Of a stretch of DNA of 64,000 nt, positions 22,905 to 34,155 are shown one piece after another (position 1 is the stretch's first letter; the number at the start of each line of letters is the position of its first letter). The position numbers were made by a program, and so were the translations under genes. The notes under the pieces were generated by a model. The model was not told the DNA's origin and ran no database searches. It saw only the letters and a list, made by a program, of their open reading frames with translations. Source of the stretch: Datura wrightii (Eukaryota > Streptophyta > Magnoliopsida > Solanales > Solanaceae); contig JASDFA010000010.1 of assembly GCA_035772735.1 (NCBI GenBank), positions 33,729,501 through 33,793,500 of the forward strand, written 5' to 3'.

Positions 22905-24114
22905 TCAATCAAAGTATTCAACTTCTTCATCAGGTGCTAGTGCTTCGTCGCCCATGTCAGAATCGCCCCCGCCGTCCTCATTCGGCTCAACATCTGAGTC
23001 CTCCCGGCGTGTCTCCTCATTGGTAGGGACATCATCATCCACGGGCTCCACAAATGCGGGCCCCACTTGGCATAAGGCTCGGGGATTCTCGTTGAATGGG
23101 TAATCCAACTCGAGCTGCCATAACTCATCCTCCGTTGTGGGCCTCTGACTGATGCGCAACTGCAACATCTGCATCCCGTACATGCGGGCCATGTACTGAT
23201 CATCCCGAGCATGTCGCTCGACTAGTGTAAGCACCAGCCAAAAAGTAATGTCAGGTGCCTTGGTCTTGGTGACATCCAAGGCACGTCTGTCGATCTGTGG
23301 GATGTAATCTAGGGCCTCCTCCTCAATATTGTGGCCCCTCAGGAACATGGTAAGCAAATCACCGATGCCTCTGATGTAGTCGGGCTCTCTTCATGGCGGA
23401 GATGATCACTGCCCCAACATTGATTTCCATCCCCTTCATCGGGGCATACACCAGACAAACTTCATCCCGGGTGACATTTGTCATGTGCACCCCCGGGATC
23501 AGGCATGAACACATAATCTTCAACCAAATCCGGGCCTCCCGGTTCATCTGAGAGTAGGGCAATGTCTGATGGTATCCCCTCTCCTTGTGCCTACCCCACC
23601 TGGCTGTCGATCGGGCTCCACATAAGGTGCGTCTTATGTCTGCATAGGGTGGAGTGATGTTCAGCTGATGGAGGACATGAGCGTCTGTGTCTCGCGCCCC
23701 CAGGATTGCATTCAGATGGTGGGGTTCAAAAGTGAAAACCTGCCCTCTGATTTTTACGGTGTGGCTGCGTAAGGTCGAGTTCCAATTTGCATAGAACTCC
23801 CGGATAAGATGAAAATTGCACTCCCTGGGCTCTTCGAAAATGAAGTTTATCCCAGCGGTGTTAATCCGGTGTACAATCCGTGGGAATTCCTGTGCCAGCG
23901 GTTCCTGTGCTATCTGCTCCTCCGGGAAGTATTTGGTTTCTTTAAGTTAAGCATACCACTTCTTCCCCTCATCAGTCACCCATCTGGTTCCGTATTATTG
24001 GCGTTGACCTCTAGGAACCGCTGGTGCTGCTAGAACTGCTGTTCCCAATCTAACCCTCTTTCTGCTGGCGCCAGATGTGGATGCGCCCTTGCCCTTGTCC
24101 TGTCGGCCTGACAT
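22905..24114 (-). pseudogene. TE4 ORF3, env-position protein, frameshifted
   Basis: Homologue of the TE3 ORF3. ATG at 24114 gives MSGRQDKGKGASTSGASRK; the middle domain and the acidic tail end at 22905. Stops near 23995 and 23945 and a frameshift near 23358 break it. The start follows the conserved acceptor GTACAG. Comparison with TE3 shows the two copies were once closely collinear. Function unknown. Confidence 0.75.
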
Positions 24115-24196
24115 TGTTCCTGTACATTCAAACATACAGTCCCAATGTTATGCAAGTCATACTTAGCTACAACTAAGGTTGGGTTTAATTGGATCA

Positions 24197-24206
24197 CCCC
24201 ACACTT
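24197..24206 (-). other. TE4 internal polypurine-like tract
   Basis: Minus AAGTGTGGGG, at the position homologous to 8717-8726 in TE3, just upstream of ORF3. Confidence 0.6.
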
Positions 24207-24904
24207 AGTCTTAAGCCACAATCAACATAATTCGACAAGACATTCTTGATCATGCTATTCTTAGCATTCAACATGCTTAGTGCATTCATATAATTCGATG
24301 CGATAATTACTTTGTACTACTCAGACATCGTACAATGAATACAAATTTCTCCATCGATTCAATTACATCATCATTAGAACTTTGCAATTTTTTTTTCAAC
24401 AACCTATGTAATTCTCCAATTGCATTCTTCCGAAAATCCCTCTTCTAACTTAGCATATTCAACATCAATCTCGCTACTTTTTACTTCACCCAACATGTAC
24501 AACCCAATTTATCAAAATTTAAAAGCATTTAGTCTTCTTCCTATTCAATCCTCAACCTTAGCTATCAATTTCGCAAGAATTTCGACAAACCATGCAATCA
24601 TTGAGTTCATCTACTAACATCAATACTATGAACATCATTCAACCATAACTTCAAGCTTATTTCTCACTTCGGGAAAGCTCTAATAACCAAACATGTTCAA
24701 GAATCACTAATTTGAGCAATAATAAGGAAAAATTCAAGAACATACCTTTACTTCGATGAAATTGAAGAAAACTTGAAGAGAGTTGATCACTAAGTCCGTG
24801 TCACGTTGGGGGAGAAGGGGATTTTGGGTGTGGGTCGCGGAGGATTTGAGAAAGTAGGAAGAAAATGAAGGGAATTGGTGTTTAAAAGGGGTTTTTCGCG
24901 CGGG

Positions 24905-25090
24905 TTACCTTGTGACCCGAGGTGACCCAACGCAAAATACACCTCAACGTGTCACGGAGTGCAACGCGGAGCCATCGCGCAGGCATTCTATATTTTTTAA
25001 AAATCTGTAATAAGCCTCAACGTGTCACGGAGGGTAATGCAGAGGCCCTCCTCCGTGACACGGAGCCATCGCGCAAGCTCACTGGAATGT
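24905..25090 (-). repeat. TE4 internal palindromic block upstream of ORF3
   Basis: Minus-strand equivalent of 7804-8015, with TTCCAGTGAGCTTGCGCG, CTCCGTGTCACGGAG and two copies of GTGACACGTTGAGG. It lies between the post-pol hairpin and the putative ORF3 leader intron. Confidence 0.65.
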
Positions 25091-25284
25091 GCCAATTTTT
25101 ATTTTCTTACCTTGATATTTTTCCTTTGCGCTTTTTTGTATTTTTTCCCTCCGTTCCACCTGAAGATCATTTCACCACAAGATATTGGTTAGAAATCATA
25201 GGTTTCAATGCAAAAAAATTATTTTTCTTTTTCTTTTTTTTCTTTTTTTTTTCAAATAATTCTACTCTTCTATTACAACACATT

Positions 25285-25302
25285 CACGGGTTGCCTCCCG
25301 TG
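25285..25302 (-). other. conserved hairpin after pol (TE4)
   Basis: Minus strand CACGGG-AGGCAA-CCCGTG, identical to 7605-7622 and 40 bases after the pol stop. Confidence 0.75.
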
Positions 25303-25341
25303 CAGCGCCCGATTTACCGTCGCGCTCGACGCTATTCATGC

Positions 25342-27414
25342 TCAATCATCCTCTAGAGTGATGGACGTCTTCTCTCGAATAACGTCCTCACCCCAATAAT
25401 GCTTACATCGTTGCCCATTCACCAAAAATGTGGAAATTCTATCTTCTTGCCATAACTCCACTGCCCCGTGTGGGGTCATTCTCACTACTTCGAACGGCCC
25501 TAACCATTTGGACCGCAACTTACCTAGAAAAAGCTTCAGTCTTGAATTAAATAACAACACTTTCTGCCCCGGCTCAAAGATTCGATGCACCATATGCCTG
25601 TCGTGCCACCTCTTTGTTTTCTCCTTGTAGCATTTGGCACTTTTATAAGCATGCCATCGAAACTCATCTAGTTCGCTGAGTTGCATTAGCCTCTTCTTCC
25701 CTGCTAGCTCCGGATCCATGTTCAGCTTTCTCACGGCCCAAAAAGCTCAATGTTCCAGCTCCACAGGAAGATGACATGCCTTTCCATAGGCCAATCTGTA
25801 CGGAGAAGTCCCAATGGGTGTCTTGTATGCAGTTCTATAAGCCCACAATGCATCATCGAGTTTGCTTGACCAATCAATTCGTTGTGCATTCACTGTCTTC
25901 TATGTAATCTTCTTTATCTATCTGTTCGACACCTCCACTTGCCCCCTAGTTTGGGGATGATACGCTGTTGCTACCTTGTGCTGCACCCCATACTTAGCTA
26001 GCAAATTCTTGAAACTCGTATTCACAAAATGATCCCCTCCATCACTGATAATAGCTCGGGGTGTCCCGAACCTGGTGAAAATATGCTTTTTCACAAATTT
26101 TATCACCACCTTGTTGTCATTCCTGGGACAAGCTGTTGCCTCGACCCACTTAGATACATAATCAACGGCTACCAGGATATAACGATTACCAAATGACGGT
26201 GGGAACGGACCCATGAAATCTATTCCCCATACATCAAAGATCTCCACTTCTAATATCTACTGCAGCGGCATCTCCTGCCTTCTACCAATTGTGCCTTTCT
26301 CTGACATCTATCACACATTTTTACATATGTTATAGAATCTCTAAACCGTGTAGGCCAAAAGAAACCTGTCCGCTCGCCTCTGTGGTGCCCTCCATACAAT
26401 GATGAGTGAAAACTCCTCAATACTTCTGCAATCAAGCTCTCTGGGATGCATCGTCTCATCACTTGATCCTGTCCCTGCTTAAATAGATACGGCTCATCCC
26501 AAATGTAATACCTGCAATCATGTCTCAAATTCTTTCTTTGCTGAGTCGTAGCCTCCGATGGGTAGACTCCACTTACCAGAAAATTCACAATGTCTGTATA
26601 CCAAGGGATTTCAGCTTCCCTTATTGCCAAGAGCTGCTCATCTGGGAATTCTTTTTTGATGATGTCGCCTTCCTTCACATCCAACCGGCTTTCCAATCGC
26701 GATAGGTGATCTGCCACTTGATTCTCGCTCCCTTTTCTGTCCTGAATCTCTAGGTCAAGCTCTTGTAACAATAATATCCATCTGATTAGTCTGTGCTTTG
26801 CATCCTTCTTGTTAAAAAGATATCGAATTGCTGCATGATCGGTATACACCACTACTTTAGAACCCTCCAAGTAGGACCTGAATTTATCAAATGCGAACAC
26901 CAATGCTAGCATCTCCTTTTCCGTGACTGTATAATTGACTTGGGCTACGTCAAGCGTTTTGCTTGCATAATGAATTGAATGAGAAAATCAATTCCTCCGC
27001 TGCCCCAATACAGCTCCTACAGCCACGTCACCTGCATCACACATTAATTCAAATGGTTGCTCCCAATCCGGAGAAATGAGAATAGGTTCTTCTACCAGCT
27101 TCTGTTTTAACTCCTCGAATGCTTCAACACAATCCTCGTCAAACTCGAACTTCACCTCTTTTTCTATCAACCAGCATATCGGTCTAGAAATTTTAGAGAA
27201 GTTCTTAATGAACCGTCTGTAGAACCCTGCATGTCCGAGAAAACTGCGAACACCCTTCACTGACACTGGTAGTGGTAGCTTTTGGATCACTTCAATCTTG
27301 GCACGATCGACTTCCAACCCCTTTCATGACACCTTATGACCAAGGATGATACCCTCCTTGACTAAAAATGACATTTCTCCCGGTTGAGCACAAGGTTAGA
27401 GTCTTCACATCGAG
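25342..27414 (-). pseudogene. TE4 pol: RT end, RNase H, integrase
   Basis: Second half of pol, left of the solo LTR. It holds the connection after RT (GVRSFLGHAGFYRRFIKNFS), RNase H (MCDAGD, YTDHAAIRYLF) and integrase (WGIDFMGPF, SDGGDHF, and QVEVSN for the Glu). The frame breaks near 26990, 26250 and 25917. Downstream lies the WHDRHM...GAVELW segment shared with TE3. The catalytic acids of integrase are still recognisable. Confidence 0.87.
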
Positions 27415-27419
27415 CTAGC

Positions 27420-28845
27420 TGATCTTGGGCAAATTTATATGCCCAAGTGATACTCAAAAGTATCATTTTCGCCTTGTTTATCTATAAATGTGTATATATT
27501 TTCATGTAATTGGCAATAAAATGTGAATTTATACTAACCAACATGATTAGCATTGTTTTGTAGGTAAAATGAGATTTCGGGAAGCTAAAATGCATGTTGG
27601 ATGATATCGGAGTTGGACTTGGATGCGAGCAAGGGATAAAGCATTGGACAACATGAATTAAAGGGGCTCCGCGATGGAGCCGTGTCACGCTGCCATCGCG
27701 GAGGCCTTCTGCCTGGACAGTGAAAATTCGGCCAAATTCCAGTGGAGGTCCGCGTCTGCTCCGTGGCACGGTGGCTAGCCTCCGCGTTGCACGCCGTGCC
27801 ACGTTGAGCCTGAATTCCCAGACCCCCAGTTCCAGTGAGGGTCCGCGTTCGTGCCGTGTCACGGAGGCAGTGCTCCGCGATGCACTCTGTGACACGTTGC
27901 TCATTATTCCGAGAAAAATTCGCAGCAGTATAAATAGAACACTTAAGTTCATTTTTCATAATTCTGACTTGGTGGAGCAAGGACGTGGGTTACAGGCAGT
28001 TGAGGGACGAAACGTGTAGGGTTTTTTCTCTCTTTCTTTCTTCTTTAATTTAATTGCTTGTATGATTAACACTCGTTTTATGATGATTAATCCACAAATG
28101 AGTGGCTAATTCCTCTCCTTGCTGAGGTTATGAACAATTGTGATGAAATTTGATTATTGATTATCTGGTTTTTCATCTTTTCTTCCATGTTGTTCTATTA
28201 ATTCTTGTTTCTACTGCATTGGTGTGTGGCCTACATTAATGTACATCTAAAAAGTCCGATTTCACTCGAGAGAGCACGAAATTGGAAAGTTGTGAATTAA
28301 TAGGATATTGTTCTTTACTTGATTTGGAAAAATTGGGTTTTGATTAGATTTCAGGATAGAAATATACCTGAAAGTCGTATTAGTCAATTTAGGAACCGGA
28401 ATTGTATGGCTAGAACATGAATTGCATTTGATCACAGAAATGTAGACGGATGGTTCATGATTCTTAGGTGAGATTAAATACGAGAGTTTTAATCTCTTAG
28501 CAAATGTTCTTGGCTAGCAACTGGAAGAAAAGATTAACTAATTTATGATGATAATCAATTTCATTACATGTTCGTTTAACCTCAGCATGCTCTTATTCAT
28601 AGTTCAGATTCAAAGTAGATAATTGTTCTTAGTTTTAGTATAAAAATTTATAAAACAAACTATCAACTTTTTGGTTACATTGTTGTCTGCATTTTCAGAA
28701 GTAAAATTATAGTATACTTGAGCAAATTGCACTTAATCCAAGTCTCTGTGGGATCGATACTTGGCTTACTAAAGACACTTACTACTTGTTCGACCACGTG
28801 CACTTGTGTGTCGTTTTATATACCCATATAACACAAGCCCGAACA
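27420..28845 (+). mobile_element. solo LTR of an Athila-like element
   Basis: 1426 bp from TGATCTTGGGCAAATTT to AAGCCCGAACA, flanked on both sides by CTAGC (27415-27419 and 28846-28850). No internal sequence remains. It matches the TE3/TE4 LTR layout but is a distinct subfamily with only two U3 units (27737 and 27830). TATAAATAG lies at 27929 and CTCTGTGGGATCGATAC near its end. It splits the TE4 RT. The usual origin is recombination between two LTRs of a full insertion. Confidence 0.93.
27667..27703 (+). repeat. 11-bp inverted repeat in the solo LTR
   Basis: CTCCGCGATGG at 27667-27677 pairs perfectly with CCATCGCGGAG at 27693-27703 across a 15-base loop containing CCGTGTCACG. Weaker versions occur at the same place in the TE3 and TE4 LTRs. 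Confidence 0.75.
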
Positions 28846-28850
28846 CTAGC

Positions 28851-31800
28851 ACCCTGTCAAGATTGTGCAAACATGTAGCAAATGAATTATCGAAAATAGA
28901 AAAATCATCCATAAATACCTCGACAAAATCTTCCACCATATCATGAAAGATCACTATCATGCATATCTGGAATGTTGCTGGTGCATTGCATAGACCAAAT
29001 GGCATCCGCCTGAAAGCATATGTCCCATAAGGACATATAAAATTGGTCTTTTCCTGGTCCTCCGGTGCTATGGCTATTTGGTTATAGCCAGAATATCCAT
29101 CAAGGAAACAATAATATTCTTGACCTGCCAGCCTATCCAAAATCTGATCAATAAAAGGGATAGGATAATGATCTTTCCTCGTGGCCTCATTGATCTTTCT
29201 GTAATCCATGCAAATTCGCCAGCTTGTGACTGTGCGTGTGGGAATCAGCTCATTCTTCTCGTTGGTGACCACAGTCATCCCTCCTTTCTTTGGGACACAC
29301 TGAACGGGACGACTCATTCATTGTCTGAAATGGGATATACCACACCTGCATCAAGCCACTTGATCACTTCCCTCCTAACGACATCCTTCATCACCGGATT
29401 CAACCTCCGCTGATGTTGTACAGTTGTCTTTGATCCTTCTTCCATAAAAATCCTGTGTGTGCAAAAAGCTGGATTAATTCCCCTAATGTCTGACATTTTC
29501 CAACCCATTGCTTTCTTCCGCCTCTTGAGGACCACCAATGCATCCTTCACTTGTACCTTTGTCAGTTCTACGGAAATGATGACTGGCAAGGTGTCATCTT
29601 CCCCAAAAAATACATACTTGAGATGTGGAGGCAATGTCTTCAACTCCAATTTTGGTGCCTCCTCAATTGATGGTTTTGGCAATGGTTCCAAGGACCTCAT
29701 TAATGGCTGAAAGTCTTGCTTCCTGGGAAAACCATTTTGGTTCGTTCAACATCTGTACCATCTTATACATAGCCCTGTCTCCAAAATGATCGGAGCCCAT
29801 CAAAGCTCTCTCTAATGGGTCCTGAGAGTCAACAATCTAAAGAATTGCTTCCTGATCTAGCACATTGATCGCTGATAGCTCCTCATAAATGGTCGGAAGC
29901 TTCATGGCCTTGTACATATCAAAAAAAAAAACTTTATCATGCGCACGCATGGTTAGCTGCCCAGCAGCCACATCAATCAACGCTCGCCCGGTTGCCAAGA
30001 AAGGACGTCCCAAAATAAATGGGACTTCCGCATCCGACTCGAAGTCCAAGATAATAAAATCCACCGCGAAAATGAGGGCAACCTGTTCTGTATCTGGGAA
30101 GTGCACTCCTCTGTAAGCGCCACTGTAGCGTATTCCGTCAGCCTACTTTTGTTCGCCACGATGTCCTTGATATACTTTGCATACTTTGGCACTCCCTGCA
30201 AAACATCAACCAAAGGTAAATTAACGTGTACCTGTTTCAGCACCTCCATGAACTTCTTAAAGCAAGCTTCTTCCTTGTGCTTCTTTAATCTTTGAGGGAA
30301 TGGGGGTGGTGGTCTTTCTACCTCAGCTGCCTTTTCCTTCCCCCTCTCATCATCATGTTCCCCATCTTTTTCCACTGCTCCAGATTGCTGAGGTGCTCTT
30401 TCTAGTTCCACCTCCTTAAGTTGTAGTCCACTCCTTGTGGTCACTGCATTGACCTGCTTGGGTTTTGGGTCAGTATCACTCGGTAGTCCTCCTCTGGGCC
30501 TGGTGTTTTGAGCTCCAGCTAACTATCCAAACTGGTACTCCAACACCTTTGTAGCTAACTGCTGATTTTTCAGGTCAGCCGCTAATTTCACATAATCAAC
30601 CTGCATATGCGCTTGGTTAGCTATAATTGTTTTGAACTTGTCCTCAATGTTGTTGGGTGGTGGAGGAGGTGCATTTTTTCCTCTATATTGAGACTGAAAA
30701 TTCTGATGCCCCCTTGATTTCTCTATACGCCCTAATTCGAACTCTGTCATTGATGATATTACTACCCCAAGAGAAATTCGGATGATTCCTCCAATTTGAG
30801 TTGTAGCTGTTGCCATACTATTGATTATTATTCCTATGAACATTCCCAACAAAGTTTACCGAATCTGGATTTTCACCACAACACTCAGCTGAGTGTTCAT
30901 TACTCCCACATACTTCACACCAAACCTGCTGAACTGCATTGACAAGGGTTTGTGCTTGATTCAAGCTCATACTGCTGAAGTGGGTGTTGAATTGATTTTG
31001 CAACACAACTATCTGTGCAGAGATAGCTGTAAAACCATCCACCTCAAAGACTCCTGCCGCTTTCCTTGTTCCTCCTTGTGATGAGTCCGCATTCCATTCT
31101 GGATTTCCTTGTGAAATACGATTTAGCAAAGTATAAAGCTCCTCATAAGTCTTTTCCAATGCCTGCCCCCAGCTGCTGAGTCTAGCAAAATTTTTTTATG
31201 TGGTTCCAAACCCTCAATGAATGTATGCACCAACACATCATTAGACTGGTGATGATGAGGACAATCCCTTAACATTGATTTGAACCTCTCCCAAGCTTGA
31301 TACAAATTCTCACCCTTTCTTTGTTTAAAACTTAGAATCTTACTTCTAAGTCTAGCTGTCTTCCTAGATGGAAAGAATTGTATTAGAAACTTTCTTGCAA
31401 GATCATCCCAAGTAGTGATAGAGTTAGGTGGTTCAGCTTCTAACCACCTCTTTGCTTCCCCCAATAATGAGAATGGGAATAATGTAAGCCTCACATAGTC
31501 GGATGATACTCCAGCGGGAATTTAAGTGTAACTTATCTCCAAAAAGTTTTGGAGATTTTGTTGTGGATCTTCATGAGGGAGACCTGTGAATTGCCCGCTG
31601 GTGTGCAACAACTGCACCATGTTCTGTTTAAGCTCGAACCTTCCTCCTGGCTCTGGTCTGTGAATACTAGATGTAACATTGTTTGCATGTGGGATTGCCA
31701 CTTCACGGACCGACCTTGCTGCCATCTCCTCGGGCACAAAAACTGCCCTCACAAGTGGTGGATTCTGTTGTTGCTCCAGAATTTCCTGTCTTTGCAACTG

Positions 31801-31893
31801 CAACTTTTTCTCTAGAGCTTCCCTTCTTTGGCGATGAAATTATCTCTCCGGCTCTATGGATGAATCCACCAACTCCTTATCTCTTACCAGCAT
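28851..31893 (-). pseudogene. TE4 gag, protease, first part of RT
   Basis: ATG at 31893 (MLVRDKELVDSS...) follows a possible leader acceptor CTTGCAG. Gag includes the zinc-knuckle-like CEVCGSNEHSAECC near 30890-30930. Protease is deleted in its core: the segment equal to 4066-4237 of TE3, holding the DLGAS active site, is missing. RT reaches Phe-Met-Asp-Asp at 28904-28915 and stops at the solo LTR. Breaks occur at 31523 (stop), near 31150, 30520, 30105 and 29315. Confidence 0.87.
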
Positions 31894-31997
31894 TCAGAAG
31901 AATTCAATATCTGCAAGAGAAAGTCTAAGATCAAGTTGTCAACACTTATATAGAATTTGTAAACTAATACTAAGAAAATAAATTTACCAATTGCCAG

Positions 31998-32015
31998 TCC
32001 CCGGCAATGGCGCCA
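31998..32015 (-). other. TE4 primer binding site
   Basis: Minus TGGCGCCATTGCCGGGGA, one base different from TE3. It lies six bases from the LTR end. Confidence 0.82.
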
Positions 32016-32021
32016 AAAACT

Positions 32022-33523
32022 TGTTCGGGTGAAAGCTACACGCAAGTGCACGTGGTCGAATAAGTTATAAAGTGGCTTATTTCAAGCCAAGTATCGATCC
32101 CACAGGGACTGAACTACGGTATTAATTAACTTAAGCGTCAGTGGACGATATCTCTATGAATGCAGACAACCAAATAAGTAATGTTTTAAGAGTTAAAGTT
32201 TACTAAGTAATGAGAATCTAAGTCAAGATTATAATTTGAGTCTGAACAATAGCAATGAACAAGCTGAGGTTAAGACAAACATGCAGGGATGTAATTTATT
32301 AATTCAGTTCAGCTAATCTTCTCTTCGGTTGCTAGTCAGGAATTTATTGCCTATGGATTGGATCTTTCGACTCCTATCCAATTTAAGAATCAGGAGACCT
32401 TAATCTACATTTCTGTGATATAAGAATTTCATGCTCTAGCCATACATAACCGATTCTGTAATTGACTAATAAGACTTTCAGATATATTTGTATTCAGAAT
32501 GTAAATTATTTCTCAATTTTTATAGCTAAGAAAAGATCATATCCTACCAATTCACATCTGTCCAATTCCTTTCCTTTTCAAAATCAAAATTGGATTTCTA
32601 GATATACATTAACATTGGCCAAACATTAATGCAGTAAAAACAAGAATTGATAGAACAACCATTGACGAAAAGATGAAAACTGAAATGATCAACAATTACA
32701 TTCCTTTACAATTATCATTAACCTCAGCAAGAAGTGAATTAGCCACTCATTTGTGGATTAAAAATCTTCAAATAAGTAGAATTCATACAAGCAATTAAAA
32801 AATTAAAGAGAAAGAGGAAGAGAATAACCCTAGAATTTTTGTCCTCTCAACTGCCTGTAACCCACGTTCTTTCTCAACAAGGTCAGAATGTTTAAAATAA
32901 AACATAAGTGTGCTATTTATACTATTGAGAATTTTTCCCGGAATAACAAGCAACATGGCAGGGAGTGTATCGCGGAGCACTCCCTCTGTGCCACGGGGGT
33001 ATCGCGGACCCTCACAAGAAATCGGCTCCCAGATAATTGCACCTCAACGTGTCACGGCTTGCATCGCGGAGCCTTGCTTCCTGCCACGGTTCTATCGCGC
33101 ACTTCCACTGGAACTTGAGGTTCCAGGTAATCACACTCAACATGACACGAAGTGCATCGCGGAGCACTGCCTCCGTGCCACGGAGGTAACGCAAACTTCC
33201 ACTGGATTTTGACATAGTTAATTCATCCGAAGCAGAATGCCTCCGCTGTGGTAGCGTGACACGGCGCCATCGCGGAGCCCTTATTTTTGCTGTTTTCCCT
33301 TGCCAACTTCCACTCCTTGTTTCCAAGTCCATTCCTGCACTTTACCAACATATATATTAGCTTCAAAAATTTCCTTTTACCTGCAAAATAACACTAATAA
33401 TGTTGGTTAGTATAAATTCACATTTAACTAAAATTCACATAAGAATGTACACATAACAATAGATAAACAAGTAGAAATGAAGCATTTGAGTATCACTTGG
33501 GCATGCAATTCTTCCCAAGATCA
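32022..33523 (-). repeat. TE4 5' LTR
   Basis: 1502 bp, minus TGATCTTGGGAAGAATTGC to ACCCGAACA. It has three U3 units (about 32950-33212), TATAAATAG at 32913-32921 and the CCCTGTGGGATCGATAC segment near 32085-32105. Confidence 0.93.
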
Positions 33524-34092
33524 GGCACCAAGGAGGTGACCCATCGTTGTAGGGCTGTGATATCCAGCAACCTTGCCCCAAAACATGAAGACCCTAGAGT
33601 ATTTACCATTCCTAGCACAATTGGCTTGTGCATGTTCAATAAAGCTCTTTGTGACCTCGGTGCTAGTATTAATTTGATTCCTCTCGTGATTTTAAAGACA
33701 CTAGGGTTTGGGAAATCCAAAACCTACATCCATGAGGCTTTTGATGGTACATAGGTCGATTAAATGACCTGTTGGAGTATAAGTGGATGTCCTTGTAAGG
33801 GCGGACAAATTCATACTCCCACCTGATTTTGTTTTATTTAATTGTGAGATGGACAATGAGGTGCCTATTATCTTGGGGCAGCCACCACTAGAAATGGGAA
33901 GAGTGTTTGTTGATGTGTAGCTTGGGGAGCTTAAGTTCTGAGTAGGTGGTGATGAGGTCACCTTCAATGTGTGTCAGCCTACCAAGCCCCCGGATGAGTG
34001 TAAGGTCATAGTAGTGCTTGATGGTGAAGTGAAGCACGATGAACCAGTTGATGATGAGAATGAATCGGATGATGACCCTTCGGATTATTAAA
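33524..34092 (+). pseudogene. TE6 protease-like domain
   Basis: Contains FTIPSTIGLCMFNKALCD followed by LGASINLIPL, the retroviral-type Asp-Leu-Gly-Ala active site, and later EVPIILGQPPL. Stops and a shift occur after 33754. An acidic end (DDENESDDDPSDY) precedes the TAA at about 34090. The N-terminal side is missing because TE4 begins here. Confidence 0.8.
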
Positions 34093-34137
34093 GATTGAGA
34101 AGGTATCCGTCATGCCACGACATTAACTAAGGTTCTT

Positions 34138-34155
34138 CTTGGGAGGCAACCCAAG
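34138..34155 (+). other. conserved hairpin after the coding region (TE6)
   Basis: CTTGGG-AGGCAA-CCCAAG. The loop is identical to TE3 and TE4. Two stem pairs differ, and both sides have changed so that pairing is kept. Confidence 0.75.

Larger units (their letters stand above)
20330..33523 (-). mobile_element. TE4: Athila-like element, 3' LTR truncated
   Basis: Same family as TE3 in opposite orientation, with the same order of parts. The 5' LTR (32022-33523) is complete. The 3' LTR (20330-21088) keeps only its first 759 bases and breaks into CACTA sequence, so no target duplication can be read. RT is interrupted by a solo LTR at 27420-28845. It is inserted in the protease-side sequence of TE6. 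Confidence 0.9.

Noticed and set aside
22888..23103. Ser/Pro-rich plus-strand ORF
   Set aside because: It is the reverse reading of the acidic tail of the TE4 ORF3.
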